DNA of 48,118 bases. Source: Brucella thiophenivorans (GTDB lineage Bacteria > Pseudomonadota > Alphaproteobacteria > Rhizobiales > Rhizobiaceae). The stretch is from contig NZ_NNRJ01000031.1 of NCBI RefSeq assembly GCF_002252445.1, forward strand, positions 1-48,118, given 5' to 3'. The notes under the pieces are model-generated. The model was given only the letters and a program-made list of their open reading frames with translations. It made no database searches and was not told where the DNA came from. Below are positions 35,160 to 42,516 of this stretch, in pieces (within the stretch, counting starts at the first letter, position 1; every line of letters starts with the position of its first letter). A program made the position numbers and the translations under genes.

Positions 35160-35408
35160 ATGACTGGCCTATTTATCAAAGATCAATCCGTGAATGAATT
35201 GGCTATGAAATTAGCCAAAATATCCAAAGCACCAAGCAAAACAGAAGCGGTGCGCCGAGCCATTCAGAACGAACTAAACCGCTATGCTAACGAGCAACCG
35301 CTTGTTGAAAGAGTTGCAGAAATTCAAGCCTCAATGAGAGAGCTTATAGGGGAAAACAAACCCCAGCACGATCATAAAAAATTCATGAATGAAGGCTGGG
35401 AATTGTAA
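35160..35408 (+). CDS. vapB: VapB-like antitoxin
   Basis: The 82-residue product has an N-terminal DNA-binding part (MTGLFIKDQSVNELAMKLAKISKAPSKTEAVRRAIQNEL; a KTEAVRRAI motif is shared by this VapB class) and a C-terminal tail with KKFMNEGWEL, which would occupy the VapC active site. GGAG lies 8 nt upstream. It ends in TAATG, which contains the vapC start. Confidence 0.88.
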   Translation: MTGLFIKDQSVNELAMKLAKISKAPSKTEAVRRAIQNELNRYANEQPLVERVAEIQASMRELIGENKPQHDHKKFMNEGWEL

Positions 35409-35845
35409 TGTTTATTGATGCATCCGTAATTGTTGCAATACTGGCTGATGAACCTGATGCCGGTTACTATATCGCAAAAATTGAAGCCGACAAAGGCACT
35501 AAAGCTTATTCAGCAACTACAGTTTTTGAGGCTGTCATAAGCTTATCGCGCATCGTCGCCACGGCTAGGCATGGCGATCAGAAGCCAATTCCGGCAGAAA
35601 CGATTGAACAAGTTCAATTGCGTGTCGATAAGTTTTTGAAAACAATCGGGGCAAAAGAAGTCATTATAAGCACGAAAACCCAGAAATTAGCCATTGATGC
35701 AGCTAAAAAATTCGGGCGGTTTGTTGGGCATCCTGCCAAATTAAATTTTGGTGACTGTTTCGCATATGCAAGCGCAACTGAGTTACGTTTGCCGCTTTTA
35801 TATAAAGGCAATGATTTTACAGAAACCGATATAGAAAGCGCGTAA
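35408..35845 (+). CDS. vapC: VapC-like PIN-domain ribonuclease toxin
   Basis: The 145-residue PIN-domain protein has the conserved acidic residues Asp4 (MFIDAS), Glu41 (FEAVISL), Asp116 (FGDCFAYA) and Asp136 (KGNDFTETD). VapC toxins cleave specific tRNA or rRNA and, with VapB, stabilise plasmids by post-segregational killing. It overlaps vapB by 1 nt, so production is coupled. The motif set looks complete, so it should be active. Confidence 0.9.
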   Translation: MFIDASVIVAILADEPDAGYYIAKIEADKGTKAYSATTVFEAVISLSRIVATARHGDQKPIPAETIEQVQLRVDKFLKTIGAKEVIISTKTQKLAIDAAKKFGRFVGHPAKLNFGDCFAYASATELRLPLLYKGNDFTETDIESA

Positions 35846-35847
35846 TC

Positions 35848-36186
35848 ATGAGCAGATTTCAAGTGATCTTAGAGCAACATGATTTAACCGTTTCGCCGTC
35901 TATGCTGTTGCGGTCAGATGATTTTGCATTTGTCGGTTATGATAAGCCTTTGCGTACTTTTTTCATTAGTGCATTTGTTCAAGAAACTGATGATTATGAA
36001 GAGCCTGAAGTTTGGCACGGTACATCATTAGAGGAATTTTCCTCATTAGAGCATTTAGTCAAAGAGCTTGAGAAAAAGGGCTTTAGAATAAAAGGGCTCA
36101 AACAAGAGCAGATTATTTCTATGCTGATTGAAGCCGGTCAGCCTAGTGACCCGTCACTTGCCGAGCGTTTAGGACTGCTGTTTTAA
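35848..36186 (+). CDS. Hypothetical protein, third gene of the vapBC operon
   Basis: The 112-residue acidic protein starts 2 nt after the vapC stop and is probably co-transcribed. The ordered part ends with IKGLKQEQIISMLIEAGQPSDPSLAERLGLLF. No family recognised. Placement directly behind a toxin suggests a modulator, but the gene could simply have been carried along. Confidence 0.65.
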   Translation: MSRFQVILEQHDLTVSPSMLLRSDDFAFVGYDKPLRTFFISAFVQETDDYEEPEVWHGTSLEEFSSLEHLVKELEKKGFRIKGLKQEQIISMLIEAGQPSDPSLAERLGLLF

Positions 36187-36869
36187 CCGCTCGATGCATT
36201 TTCTTTTTGATGCTGGCATGAATGTTAGTATCAGATCGAGCGGCAAAAAATCAGGGAAACGGTCAAAGACCGTTGGCCTTTGGCTTTTGAAAAAATGGGC
36301 TTTGCTTTGCAAAGCCGTGCTGCCTGCCATTTGGCTCATAAATGCCCCCAGACGGCATTTTGTCCGGACGATGGATAATTTCACGGCTCCAGACCTGTAA
36401 AGCCATGCTGACCCGTTGTGTGCCTAATAGCCCTATTATCACGCATGTATCTTTATAGCTGTGCTGGCTTTCCATGCTTCTCAACCATAGCGAAACCAGC
36501 CGTAGTTTTTCAATTTTATTGAGTTGGTTCTTTGGCGATTTTGTTTAAGCCGGCACAAAATATATTTTGCCCAGGTATTGAAGGTTATGAGCGGTCAGTA
36601 GATCCTTTTCACGATGCATGTTGAAGACAATTTGACGTGTCACATTTAGTTATTTTCTGCCGGTTCTTTCCCCCGTTGCTTTTTTTCGTAGTCGCATATC
36701 GTGCCAGTTTGCAGCAAAGCCACTCTTGAAAAATTTCCCCGTCCTGTGGACTTCCTCGCGAAACAAATTTTCCTCGCTTTGGCCTCCTTCGCTTCGCTAC
36801 GGCCTTCGGTGCAGCACCGTCAACTTCATGCTTTTCACTACTCAGCAACTAGGTAAAAGGAACCTGAAA
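36187..36869 (+). promoter_or_regulatory. 683-bp non-coding region and leader of the DUF736 gene
   Basis: No supported gene here: several frames exist but none has a ribosome-binding site or recognisable product. It contains hairpins ACGGTC-AAA-GACCGT (36259-36273) and GGCTTTGC-TTT-GCAAAGCC (36298-36316), a GGCC/GGCC pairing near 36780-36805, and CGGTG-CAG-CACCG just before the gene. A TTGACG near 36632 may be a -35 element. Confidence 0.45.
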
Positions 36870-37199
36870 ATGAACAATCTGACCAACTTCATCAAATTCA
36901 ACAACGACGATATCGAAACATCAGAAGGCACTGGCCGCATTTCAACCCTCACTAAAGACCTCAGCATCAAGGCTGTGCCGGTTACAGCTGCAAAATCTGA
37001 CAAGACCCCTACACACCGCATTTATGCGAAATCTCCGGCAGGGTTCGACATTCAGGTTGGTGCAATCTGGAAGAACATGAGCAAGCAGGACAAAGAATAC
37101 TTCACGCTGAATATCAAAGCGATTGAGTACCGCGCAAACTTGGGACGCTACCCAGAGCAGGATGATGAAAGCCTACAGGCAATCATCGAATGGGACTAA
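36870..37199 (+). CDS. DUF736 family protein
   Basis: The 109-residue product fits the DUF736 family: TGRISTLTKDLSIKAVPV at the start, THRIYAKSPAGFDIQVGAIWKNMSKQDKEYFTLNI in the middle. This family is common on plasmids and islands of alphaproteobacteria, usually among transfer and establishment genes. The biochemical function is unknown. The start at 36870 follows AAAAGGA. A longer frame to 36726 runs through the hairpin leader and is not credible. A terminator follows. Confidence 0.85.
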   Translation: MNNLTNFIKFNNDDIETSEGTGRISTLTKDLSIKAVPVTAAKSDKTPTHRIYAKSPAGFDIQVGAIWKNMSKQDKEYFTLNIKAIEYRANLGRYPEQDDESLQAIIEWD

Positions 37200-37226
37200 A
37201 AATTGCCCCTACGGGGGCATTTTTGT
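37198..37226 (+). terminator. Terminator after the DUF736 gene
   Basis: GCCCC pairs with GGGGC over TACG, flanked by A-rich and T-rich sequence (ending CATTTTTG). Confidence 0.8.
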
Positions 37227-37296
37227 ATTCGCAAATGGCAGGCAGCAAGAATGCATTTCATGCATTCAATTTAAGATTTAAGGGCGCAAGCGCATA

Positions 37297-37641
37297 TTAA
37301 TGGCGCCCGTGTATGCCTCTTTTATTTGCTTCAACTACCCTGTCCACAAAGTTATCAAATTTGTTTATAGTCCATCTTTTTGAGACAAGTTTTCTAAAGA
37401 AATAATATGAAAATAAAGACACAAGGGGCAATAAGATTACGAATAAAATATAATCTTCAATTTTCATTTTGTCAGTCATTACGCCAATTATGGCTACATA
37501 AACTACGATAAATGATAGAGGGGCAATAATTGATAGTGCAATAAAAATGCGCTTCAATGAGCGCTTAAATTGCGCTCCGCAATTACTGCATGTTGAGTAA
37601 CCTTGATTGATTTTCGTACCACAATAACCGCATTGCTGCAT
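37297..37641 (-). CDS. Zinc-ribbon membrane protein of unknown function
   Basis: The 114-residue protein has two CxxC pairs at the N-terminus (CGYCGTK and CSNCGAQ, residues 4-23) that would bind one zinc ion. Two membrane helices follow (IALSIIAPLSFIVVYVAIIGV and YILFVILLPLVSLFSYYFF), then a basic tail. The zinc-ribbon plus membrane layout occurs in many uncharacterised bacterial proteins. It is leftward, against its neighbours, and has no structured leader. Confidence 0.7.
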   Translation of the reverse strand: MQQCGYCGTKINQGYSTCSNCGAQFKRSLKRIFIALSIIAPLSFIVVYVAIIGVMTDKMKIEDYILFVILLPLVSLFSYYFFRKLVSKRWTINKFDNFVDRVVEANKRGIHGRH

Positions 37642-37779
37642 TTGAAACTACCTTAAATATGTGTCGCTTAGCCTTCAGTAACAGCACAATTTTTACGGCA
37701 CAAGCCGCGCTATTCTTTTAGTACAAGCGCTTTTATCTGCCATTTGGAATATGATTTTTTCTTTAGATTTAATACTCAT

Positions 37780-38049
37780 AAAGAAAGCCCGTGCGGGCTT
37801 ACAATAGTTTCTTTTTTTGCCCCTATCGCCAAGCCCCGTTTCAGTCAATGGACAAGCGCAAGCGTTCCAGCCGAAAAAAAAACGGCTTTCGAGCTGCGCT
37901 CAAACCTTCCGTTTTTTTATTCGTCTGAAATCCATGACTGCCCCGAAACTTGTCGGGGGGCGGTCTGCGCCCACCCCCTTCGCTGGGTTTAATGCACAGG
38001 GCATTAAGCCCATCAAAGGGCGCGGCCAAGACCACGGGCAAAAGGAACA
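37780..38049 (+). promoter_or_regulatory. Structured non-coding leader of ardC (three-hairpin element)
   Basis: Hairpin 1 (37879-37915) is AAAACGG/CCGTTTT outside and GAGC-TGC-GCTC inside. Hairpin 2 is GGGCG-GTCTG-CGCCC at 37958-37972, next to CCCCGA/TCGGGG (37941-37958). Hairpin 3 is an 11-bp stem with one wobble at 37985-37995/38001-38011. CAAAGGGCG follows at 38014-38022, about 3 nt after hairpin 3. Compared with the leader before the methyltransferase, order and flanking bases are kept (AACGGCTTTC, AAACCTTCCG, CCCCCTT), while stem bases change in pairs. Confidence 0.6.
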
Positions 38050-38967
38050 ATGACGATGAAAACTGAGCGCAAAGACATTTATCAGGTAGTTACAAATAAA
38101 ATCATTGCTGGCCTAGAAAATGGCCGCCGCCCGTGGTTTTGCCCGTGGGAAAAATCGGGTGGTTTGCCTATTCGCCCGACACGTTCAACAGGCGAAGAAT
38201 ATCGCGGGATTAACGTCTTATTGCTTTGGGATGCAGCCGCAGAGCAGGGCTATAATTCTTCATATTGGTTTACTTTCCAGCAAGCAAAAAAGCTAAATGC
38301 TAGTGTGCGCAAAGGTGAAAAATCGACAACCATTTTTTATGCCGGAGCCATTGAAAAAACTGATATTGATGATGCTACGGGAGAAGAATTTGAAAGCCGG
38401 ATTCCGTTCTTAAAATCATACGCTGTTTTCAATGCATGTCAGATTGAAGGACTAGACAGCAGTTATTATGCGTCTGAAATTGTCCCCAATATTCAGGATG
38501 AAGAAAATAGAATTGTTGCAGTTGATGAATTTGTAAAACAGACAGGCGCAGATTTAAGACACGGCGGCGACCGCGCATTTTATCGCCCGATTGCTGATTA
38601 TATTCAGATGCCAGAATTTCAGCAATTCAAAAGCCCAGAGGGTTACGCATCGACCTTAGCACATGAATTAGTTCATTGGACTATGGCACCGGCTCGATTA
38701 GATCGCGAGTATAAGGCAAAGCGTTTCGGTGATGAAGCTTATTCACGCGAGGAATTAGTTGCCGAGATTGGTTCTGCTTTTTTAGGTGCAGACCTTGGAT
38801 TCCAGCCTGAACCAACCGATCAAAACAGCTCATATATTGCCGGTTTTCTTGAAGTCCTCAAGAACGATAAGAGGGCAATTTTTACAGCTGCCGCACATGC
38901 ACAGAAGGCTTGTGACTACCTGCACGGATTGCAAAATCAAAGCTACGATTCGGAATTAGCCGCATAA
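38050..38967 (+). CDS. ardC: ArdC-like antirestriction protein
   Basis: The 305-residue protein has the ArdC N-terminal single-stranded-DNA-binding domain (IYQVVTNKIIAGLENG, then RPTRSTGEEYRGINVLLLW, and SYWFTFQQAKKLNASVRKGEK) and a C-terminal zinc-metallopeptidase-like domain with HELVH at 205-209 and a possible third ligand in REELVAEIGSAF (about 231-242). ArdC proteins protect incoming plasmid DNA from type I and some type II restriction. ATGs at 38050 and 38056 are both near AAAGGAAC; the first has the tighter spacing. It lies in the inferred leading region. Confidence 0.92.
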   Translation: MTMKTERKDIYQVVTNKIIAGLENGRRPWFCPWEKSGGLPIRPTRSTGEEYRGINVLLLWDAAAEQGYNSSYWFTFQQAKKLNASVRKGEKSTTIFYAGAIEKTDIDDATGEEFESRIPFLKSYAVFNACQIEGLDSSYYASEIVPNIQDEENRIVAVDEFVKQTGADLRHGGDRAFYRPIADYIQMPEFQQFKSPEGYASTLAHELVHWTMAPARLDREYKAKRFGDEAYSREELVAEIGSAFLGADLGFQPEPTDQNSSYIAGFLEVLKNDKRAIFTAAAHAQKACDYLHGLQNQSYDSELAA

Positions 38968-38978
38968 ATCAGTATTTT

Positions 38979-38999
38979 AGAGGGGCTTTTAGCCCCTCT
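38979..38999 (+). terminator. Terminator after ardC
   Basis: AGAGGGGCT (38979-38987) pairs with AGCCCCTCT (38991-38999) over TTT, followed by CCTTTT. Confidence 0.8.
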
Positions 39000-39104
39000 C
39001 CTTTTGGCAAAAATTCCTAAAACGGAAAAAAAACAAAAGTTTTTTTGCATTATCCTATAAAACATGACGTCCTACACTACATCAAAAGGAAATTCATTTG
39101 TAAT

Positions 39105-39164
39105 ATGTTTAAAATCTATTACAGTGCAGAATATGGTTTAACATTGAAGAGATTCAAAATGTAG
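39105..39164 (+). CDS. Possible 19-residue leader peptide
   Basis: An ATG at 39105 opens a 19-codon frame that ends at TAG 39162-39164, just before two structured elements and the replication-candidate gene. An AAAAGGA lies about 14 nt upstream of the ATG, rather far. Leader peptides of this kind control Rep translation in some plasmids, such as the IncI and IncL/M types. The evidence is positional only. Confidence 0.25.
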   Translation: MFKIYYSAEYGLTLKRFKM

Positions 39165-39173
39165 GCACTAAAA

Positions 39174-39269
39174 AACCGGCACAAAGGCCGGTCTTGAAGA
39201 TGAGAGCGTATATCTAAAAAAGACGGAATTGCAGTTCCTTTTGGCTCCCGAGAGTTGCCTTAGATATAC
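39174..39269 (+). promoter_or_regulatory. Structured leader before the candidate replication gene
   Basis: A hairpin ACCGGC-ACAAAG-GCCGGT at 39175-39192 is followed by an exact 10-bp inverted repeat: GTATATCTAA (39208-39217) pairs with TTAGATATAC (39260-39269). It encloses a smaller GGAA...TTCC hairpin. The gene starts 40 nt later. A replication-control RNA or an attenuator is plausible, and an antisense RNA in this stretch cannot be excluded. Confidence 0.45.
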
Positions 39270-39307
39270 ACCCTTCATCTAACATTTTCAAGACGTATTG
39301 CGCTTAG

Positions 39308-40228
39308 GTGCCACAGGATTTTTTTGCCCAAATTTGGGAACAAAAGAACGTGGATTTATCAATTGAATTAACGAGCTCTTTTGAGCGCGATAGACTTATT
39401 GCAAAAATTAATGAGCATAGTTTTGCCAAAACTTTGCCGGAGATTATGCAAGAGCTTTGCAGTGTAATTTTGCAGGGACTTATCAAGGACGAAGACGCGC
39501 AGAGCGTTCAAACGGCCTTTGAATTAAGACAGGAAGCGTTACGAGAGCAGCTTAATAAGCCAACAGTTGCGCAGCGAATGCCGTCACAAGCCGAGGTCTG
39601 GAAAGCAGAAGGCCGCAGCGGTTTTAAAGATCATATTCGTGCAAAGCTTTCAAAAGATCAGGAAAAAATTTCTGAACGAATGGAACGCCGCCGGTCTTTG
39701 GTTGCAGGTGGCTTTATACCAGAAGCGATTGCCAAGCATTTCACATTAGGCCAACAAGCTGCCCTTGCAATTATTGTGCAAGAGGTCGGTAAACATGGCA
39801 CATGTTCGCTAGTTATTGAGAAAATTGCAGCCCTTGCCGGTGTTGGTCATGCGACTGTTCGCCGTGCAATTAATATCGCACAATCAAAATTTTTAAACTT
39901 TTTGGCAGTCCAATATCGCCCCCGTAGAGGCAAGCCGAGCCAATCCAATATTATCACAATAATAAATACAAACTGGCTCAGCTGGATTAAAAACCGCTTC
40001 AAAAAAGCATCTGCTAAAGTTGCTCAAAAATCCACAAAATCCGAAAATACTGCGCATTTTCGTTTCAAAAATACAGAATGTAACCCCACGCCATATACCA
40101 ATATTATAAAAGGAAATCTGCTAGACGCAGATTGCTCTAATACAAAGAAAAGTGACGATTGGCATAAAGCCAATCGGGCATTGAAAAAGAAAACGGGGAG
40201 TTTTAGCCCTTGGAGCTTATTTAAATAG
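39308..40228 (+). CDS. Winged-helix protein, candidate replication initiator
   Basis: The 306-residue basic protein has an N-terminal helical region and a DNA-binding core (TLGQQAALAIIVQEVGKHG, then SLVIEKIAALAGVGHATVRRAINIAQSKFLNFLAVQYRPRRGK). A second possible recognition segment is NIITIINTNWLSWIKNRF, and the tail is Lys/Ser-rich. I do not recognise a named Rep family. It is the best initiator candidate in the plasmid, because it is the only sizeable basic winged-helix protein without another role and has a structured leader. GTG at 39308 is a weak start and one at 39351 is also possible. It overlaps the XRE gene tail to tail by 8 nt. Confidence 0.55.
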   Translation: MPQDFFAQIWEQKNVDLSIELTSSFERDRLIAKINEHSFAKTLPEIMQELCSVILQGLIKDEDAQSVQTAFELRQEALREQLNKPTVAQRMPSQAEVWKAEGRSGFKDHIRAKLSKDQEKISERMERRRSLVAGGFIPEAIAKHFTLGQQAALAIIVQEVGKHGTCSLVIEKIAALAGVGHATVRRAINIAQSKFLNFLAVQYRPRRGKPSQSNIITIINTNWLSWIKNRFKKASAKVAQKSTKSENTAHFRFKNTECNPTPYTNIIKGNLLDADCSNTKKSDDWHKANRALKKKTGSFSPWSLFK

Positions 40229-40823
40229 GCTCAACCGTTGCTAAATGATCTTGCAAGCGTCTCAACATGCTTAAAACAAGGTATTGCTTATGAGAATGGT
40301 AAAATGGGGAGGCGTTTTCGAGCGAATATTCATCAGGAATACACCCAAAAAGGAACACAGAAGGCCGTAGATGGAGGCCGTTAGCAATTGCGGCTAAATT
40401 ATCAATTGAGAAGTTACTGACGCCCCGCGAAACTAAATCATATGTTTGCTGCACTATGTCTAATTGCGTGGACATTTCCAGATCATTGAAGCCGAGCAAT
40501 TTCTGCTCAGCTTGTAATCGACATGCAACGCGATTTTTCCAGCCCTCAACATTTAGTTCCCGCGCCCATTGTGGAGCCTCGTTAACTCCGGCGAACAAAT
40601 CTGCTAAAGGAATTTCTAAAGCTTCCGCAAAATACCCTAATGTTTCAAGCTGGATATTGTTGATTGCATTTGCTGTTCTGTAATAGGTCGTCTGTGAGAA
40701 TGTTTTTGTAGGTGTGAGATCCTTTATGCGCAAAATTATTGCGCTTCCGGAAAGGCCGAGAGCATTTAGCTGAATAATAATTCTATCAGCAATATTTACG
40801 CGCAGCTCATTATCGACTGCCAT
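40221..40823 (-). CDS. XRE-like transcriptional regulator (two helix-turn-helix-like halves)
   Basis: About 200 residues with two segments resembling Xre/Cro helix-turn-helix domains: TFSQTTYYRTANAINNIQLETLGYFAEALEIPLADLF and TQLDIVQQTYDLVSRGVSNFSIDNLAAIANGLHLRPSVFLFG. An ATG at 40823 is favoured over 40859, though neither has a strong ribosome-binding site. It points at the candidate replication gene from the opposite side, so it may regulate replication or the nearby accessory genes. Confidence 0.65.
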   Translation of the reverse strand: MAVDNELRVNIADRIIIQLNALGLSGSAIILRIKDLTPTKTFSQTTYYRTANAINNIQLETLGYFAEALEIPLADLFAGVNEAPQWARELNVEGWKNRVACRLQAEQKLLGFNDLEMSTQLDIVQQTYDLVSRGVSNFSIDNLAAIANGLHLRPSVFLFGCIPDEYSLENASPFYHSHKQYLVLSMLRRLQDHLATVEPI

Positions 40824-41040
40824 ATCATTTTTGCGGACAAACGCAGCTCTTAATGCCACTGGAAAACTTTCTGTTCTATTTAGAAATGGCTTTACAAAAG
40901 CCTAACATAGTTTTGACCGTAAAACCTTAATTTCATAAGCTATTATGAACCTACATTATGCAATATTAAGGCGCAATTTAATGTCTAATTTGGTATATTA
41001 ACGAAGCAAAATATTTACTTCAATTCGGTCAAATTCAAAC

Positions 41041-41553
41041 ATGCAAATTCCTAAATTTATGCGCAATATTGTTCTTACACTTTGCGCAACCGTCTCTATC
41101 CTAACAACAGCCAATGCTCAAGAAGTTCACGGGTTAATTGTTGATGTAGTTGATGGAGACACATTAAAAATTATCAATACCGGCCAGAAAATTCGTTTAA
41201 TCGGCGTTGATGCTTGCGAGAAAAATCAAAAAGCAAAAACTGACCTCGGCCAGACCGTTGATTGTGGGGTGGAGCCTATGAATGCTCTAATCTCATGGAC
41301 TGCAAATAAGGAAGTAAATTGCGAATTTACCAGCAAAGACCGTTACCAACGGTTGTTAGGGATTTGCGGAAATTCAGAAATTCCTGATTTTTCGGCAGAG
41401 CTAATTCGACAGGGTTATGCCGTCGCCTATCGTTACAAAGGCAAAGTTTCAGATCAAATTTATGAAGATATTGAAGCACGGGCAAAAGCCAATCGCGCAG
41501 GCTTATGGAGTATGGAGTTTGAACAACCTTGGGCTTATCGAAAATCTAAATAG
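41041..41553 (+). CDS. Secreted staphylococcal-nuclease-like (thermonuclease) enzyme
   Basis: The 170-residue protein has a signal peptide (cleavage near ANA-QE) and an SNase fold: VVDGDTLKI (calcium-binding aspartates 38 and 40), IRLIGVDACE (Arg52 and Glu60, equal to the catalytic Arg35 and Glu43 of the type enzyme) and DRYQRLLGIC (Arg104, equal to Arg87). LIRQGYAVAY and ANRAGLW are also typical. It hydrolyses DNA or RNA outside the cytoplasm. Such nucleases occur on many conjugative plasmids, though their role there is unclear. A shared terminator follows. Confidence 0.85.
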   Translation: MQIPKFMRNIVLTLCATVSILTTANAQEVHGLIVDVVDGDTLKIINTGQKIRLIGVDACEKNQKAKTDLGQTVDCGVEPMNALISWTANKEVNCEFTSKDRYQRLLGICGNSEIPDFSAELIRQGYAVAYRYKGKVSDQIYEDIEARAKANRAGLWSMEFEQPWAYRKSK

Positions 41554-41570
41554 TCGTGTCATTTGACCAA

Positions 41571-41619
41571 ATTTTGTTTGCCCTGGCTCAGCTTCGCTTT
41601 TCGCTAGGGCAAACAAAAT
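41571..41619. terminator. Bidirectional terminator between nuclease and small membrane gene
   Basis: A perfect 14-bp stem: 41571-41584 (ATTTTGTTTGCCCT) with 41606-41619, around a 21-nt loop. It serves both convergent genes. Confidence 0.85.
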
Positions 41620-41627
41620 ACACTGTA

Positions 41628-41813
41628 TTAGATGCTTTCTTGAATTTTATCGCCCAAATGCGCGACAGCTACGCAAGTTATGCCGGTGATAATAGCCATA
41701 ACTACAAATAAGCTTGCGAAAGCGCCAATGCTCATACCATGCCATAAAGCCGTTGAAATTGAACCGGCAATAACAGTTACAAAGAAAAATATGGTTAGTT
41801 CTGTATTATTCAT
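41628..41813 (-). CDS. Small two-helix membrane protein (61 aa)
   Basis: It has two predicted membrane helices (LTIFFFVTVIAGSISTALWHG; FASLFVVMAIITGITCVAVAHLG) with a short polar end. GGTAGG precedes the ATG at a workable distance and a shared terminator follows the stop. No family is recognised. An entry-exclusion role is possible for such a protein, but nothing here shows it. Confidence 0.5.
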   Translation of the reverse strand: MNNTELTIFFFVTVIAGSISTALWHGMSIGAFASLFVVMAIITGITCVAVAHLGDKIQESI

Positions 41814-41953
41814 GAGTGCCTACCAATTTAGGGTTTTTTCTTTAGCCGCCCCTACCGTTATAAAATATACTGTTATAAGGTCAGGCGCGGCAAGTCGCTA
41901 TGTCTTCATAAAGATAGCCTTGTTTATAGGTAGGCTCGCAAACGGCCTGTAGG

Positions 41954-42071
41954 GTGCCAGTCTGTCCGGATTGACCGGCGAGACTGTCAGATGAAAGGGG
42001 GGCTTTAGCCGCCCCTCTCAAACTCACCCCATGAAGGAAGGGCGTGCCGCCCCTCCCTCAAACTCCCTCCC
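41954..42071 (+). repeat. 118-bp leader repeat, copy 2
   Basis: Matches 433-550 at 116 of 118 positions, direct orientation. It opens the leader of the gene split by the transposon. In the circle, without the transposon, the two copies would lie about 1 kb apart around that gene, so recombination between them would delete it. Confidence 0.85.
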
Positions 42072-42342
42072 ATGAAAGGGGTTCCCCCTTTCAAACTATC
42101 CTCTTCATACGGACATGCCGCCTTTGGCGGCATGGTATCTCTCTCTCTTTGACTTCCAAGGATACTCCCCGTCCCTCCGGCGTAAAGGACTGCGCGGTTC
42201 CCCCAATTTTCATGCCGCTGCACTACGTTTGCAGCAATAAAATCGGCTCCCCCGCTTGCCGCGTAGCGGTCGCTACGCGATCCTTGACCCCTCGGGACTT
42301 CGGAGTTGAATCCTTTCGTCAAAGAAACGAAAGGATGACATT
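42072..42342 (+). promoter_or_regulatory. Structured leader of the disrupted gene, with a sequestered ribosome-binding site
   Basis: Three perfect hairpins: CATGCCGCC-TTT-GGCGGCATG (42114-42134), CGCGTAGCG-GT-CGCTACGCG (42260-42279), and ATCCTTTCGT paired with ACGAAAGGAT (42310-42319 with 42327-42336). The third includes AAGGA, the probable ribosome-binding site, 7 nt before the ATG at 42343. As RNA, this hairpin would hide the site. Confidence 0.55.
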
Positions 42343-42478
42343 ATGAATAGTTCAGTTGTATTTTATGCTCAGTTGAGCGGCTTTCGCCTCAATGTAAAAG
42401 CTAACCGCTTCGGTTGCGACACTGAATTTGCTCGTGCAGCTCACGACAAACTGATTGCCTATCTGGATGATGCAATTA
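42343..42478 (+). pseudogene. 5' part of the gene split by the Tn1722-like element
   Basis: It encodes the first 45 residues (MNSSVVFYAQLSGFRLNVKA at the start) plus one base of the next codon. The frame continues at base 40 of the window. In the present sequence the frame runs into the left inverted repeat and stops at 42600. The ATG is placed by the AAGGA at 42331-42335. Confidence 0.8.
42474..42478. repeat. AATTA target-site duplication (left copy)
   Basis: The five bases directly before the left inverted repeat are repeated at 35-39, directly after the right inverted repeat in the circle. Five-base duplications are standard for Tn3-family insertion. Confidence 0.85.
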
Positions 42479-42516
42479 GGGGAGCCCGCAGAATTCGGAA
42501 AAAATCGTACGCTAAG
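42479..42516 (+). repeat. Left inverted repeat (tnpA side) of the transposon
   Basis: 38 bp starting GGGGAGCCCGCAG and ending CGCTAAG. It includes the tnpA stop codon, as usual in this subgroup. It differs from the right repeat at positions 5-7. Confidence 0.9.

Noticed and set aside
36194..36400. 68-codon frame after the vapBC operon
   Set aside because: It crosses two hairpins, has no ribosome-binding site and no family features.
37744..38053. Frames in the ardC leader on both strands
   Set aside because: Same pattern as the methyltransferase leader: frames across conserved hairpins, better explained by structure.
433..42071. CRISPR array suggested by repeated GC-rich motifs
   Set aside because: There are only two copies, no regular spacers and no cas genes.
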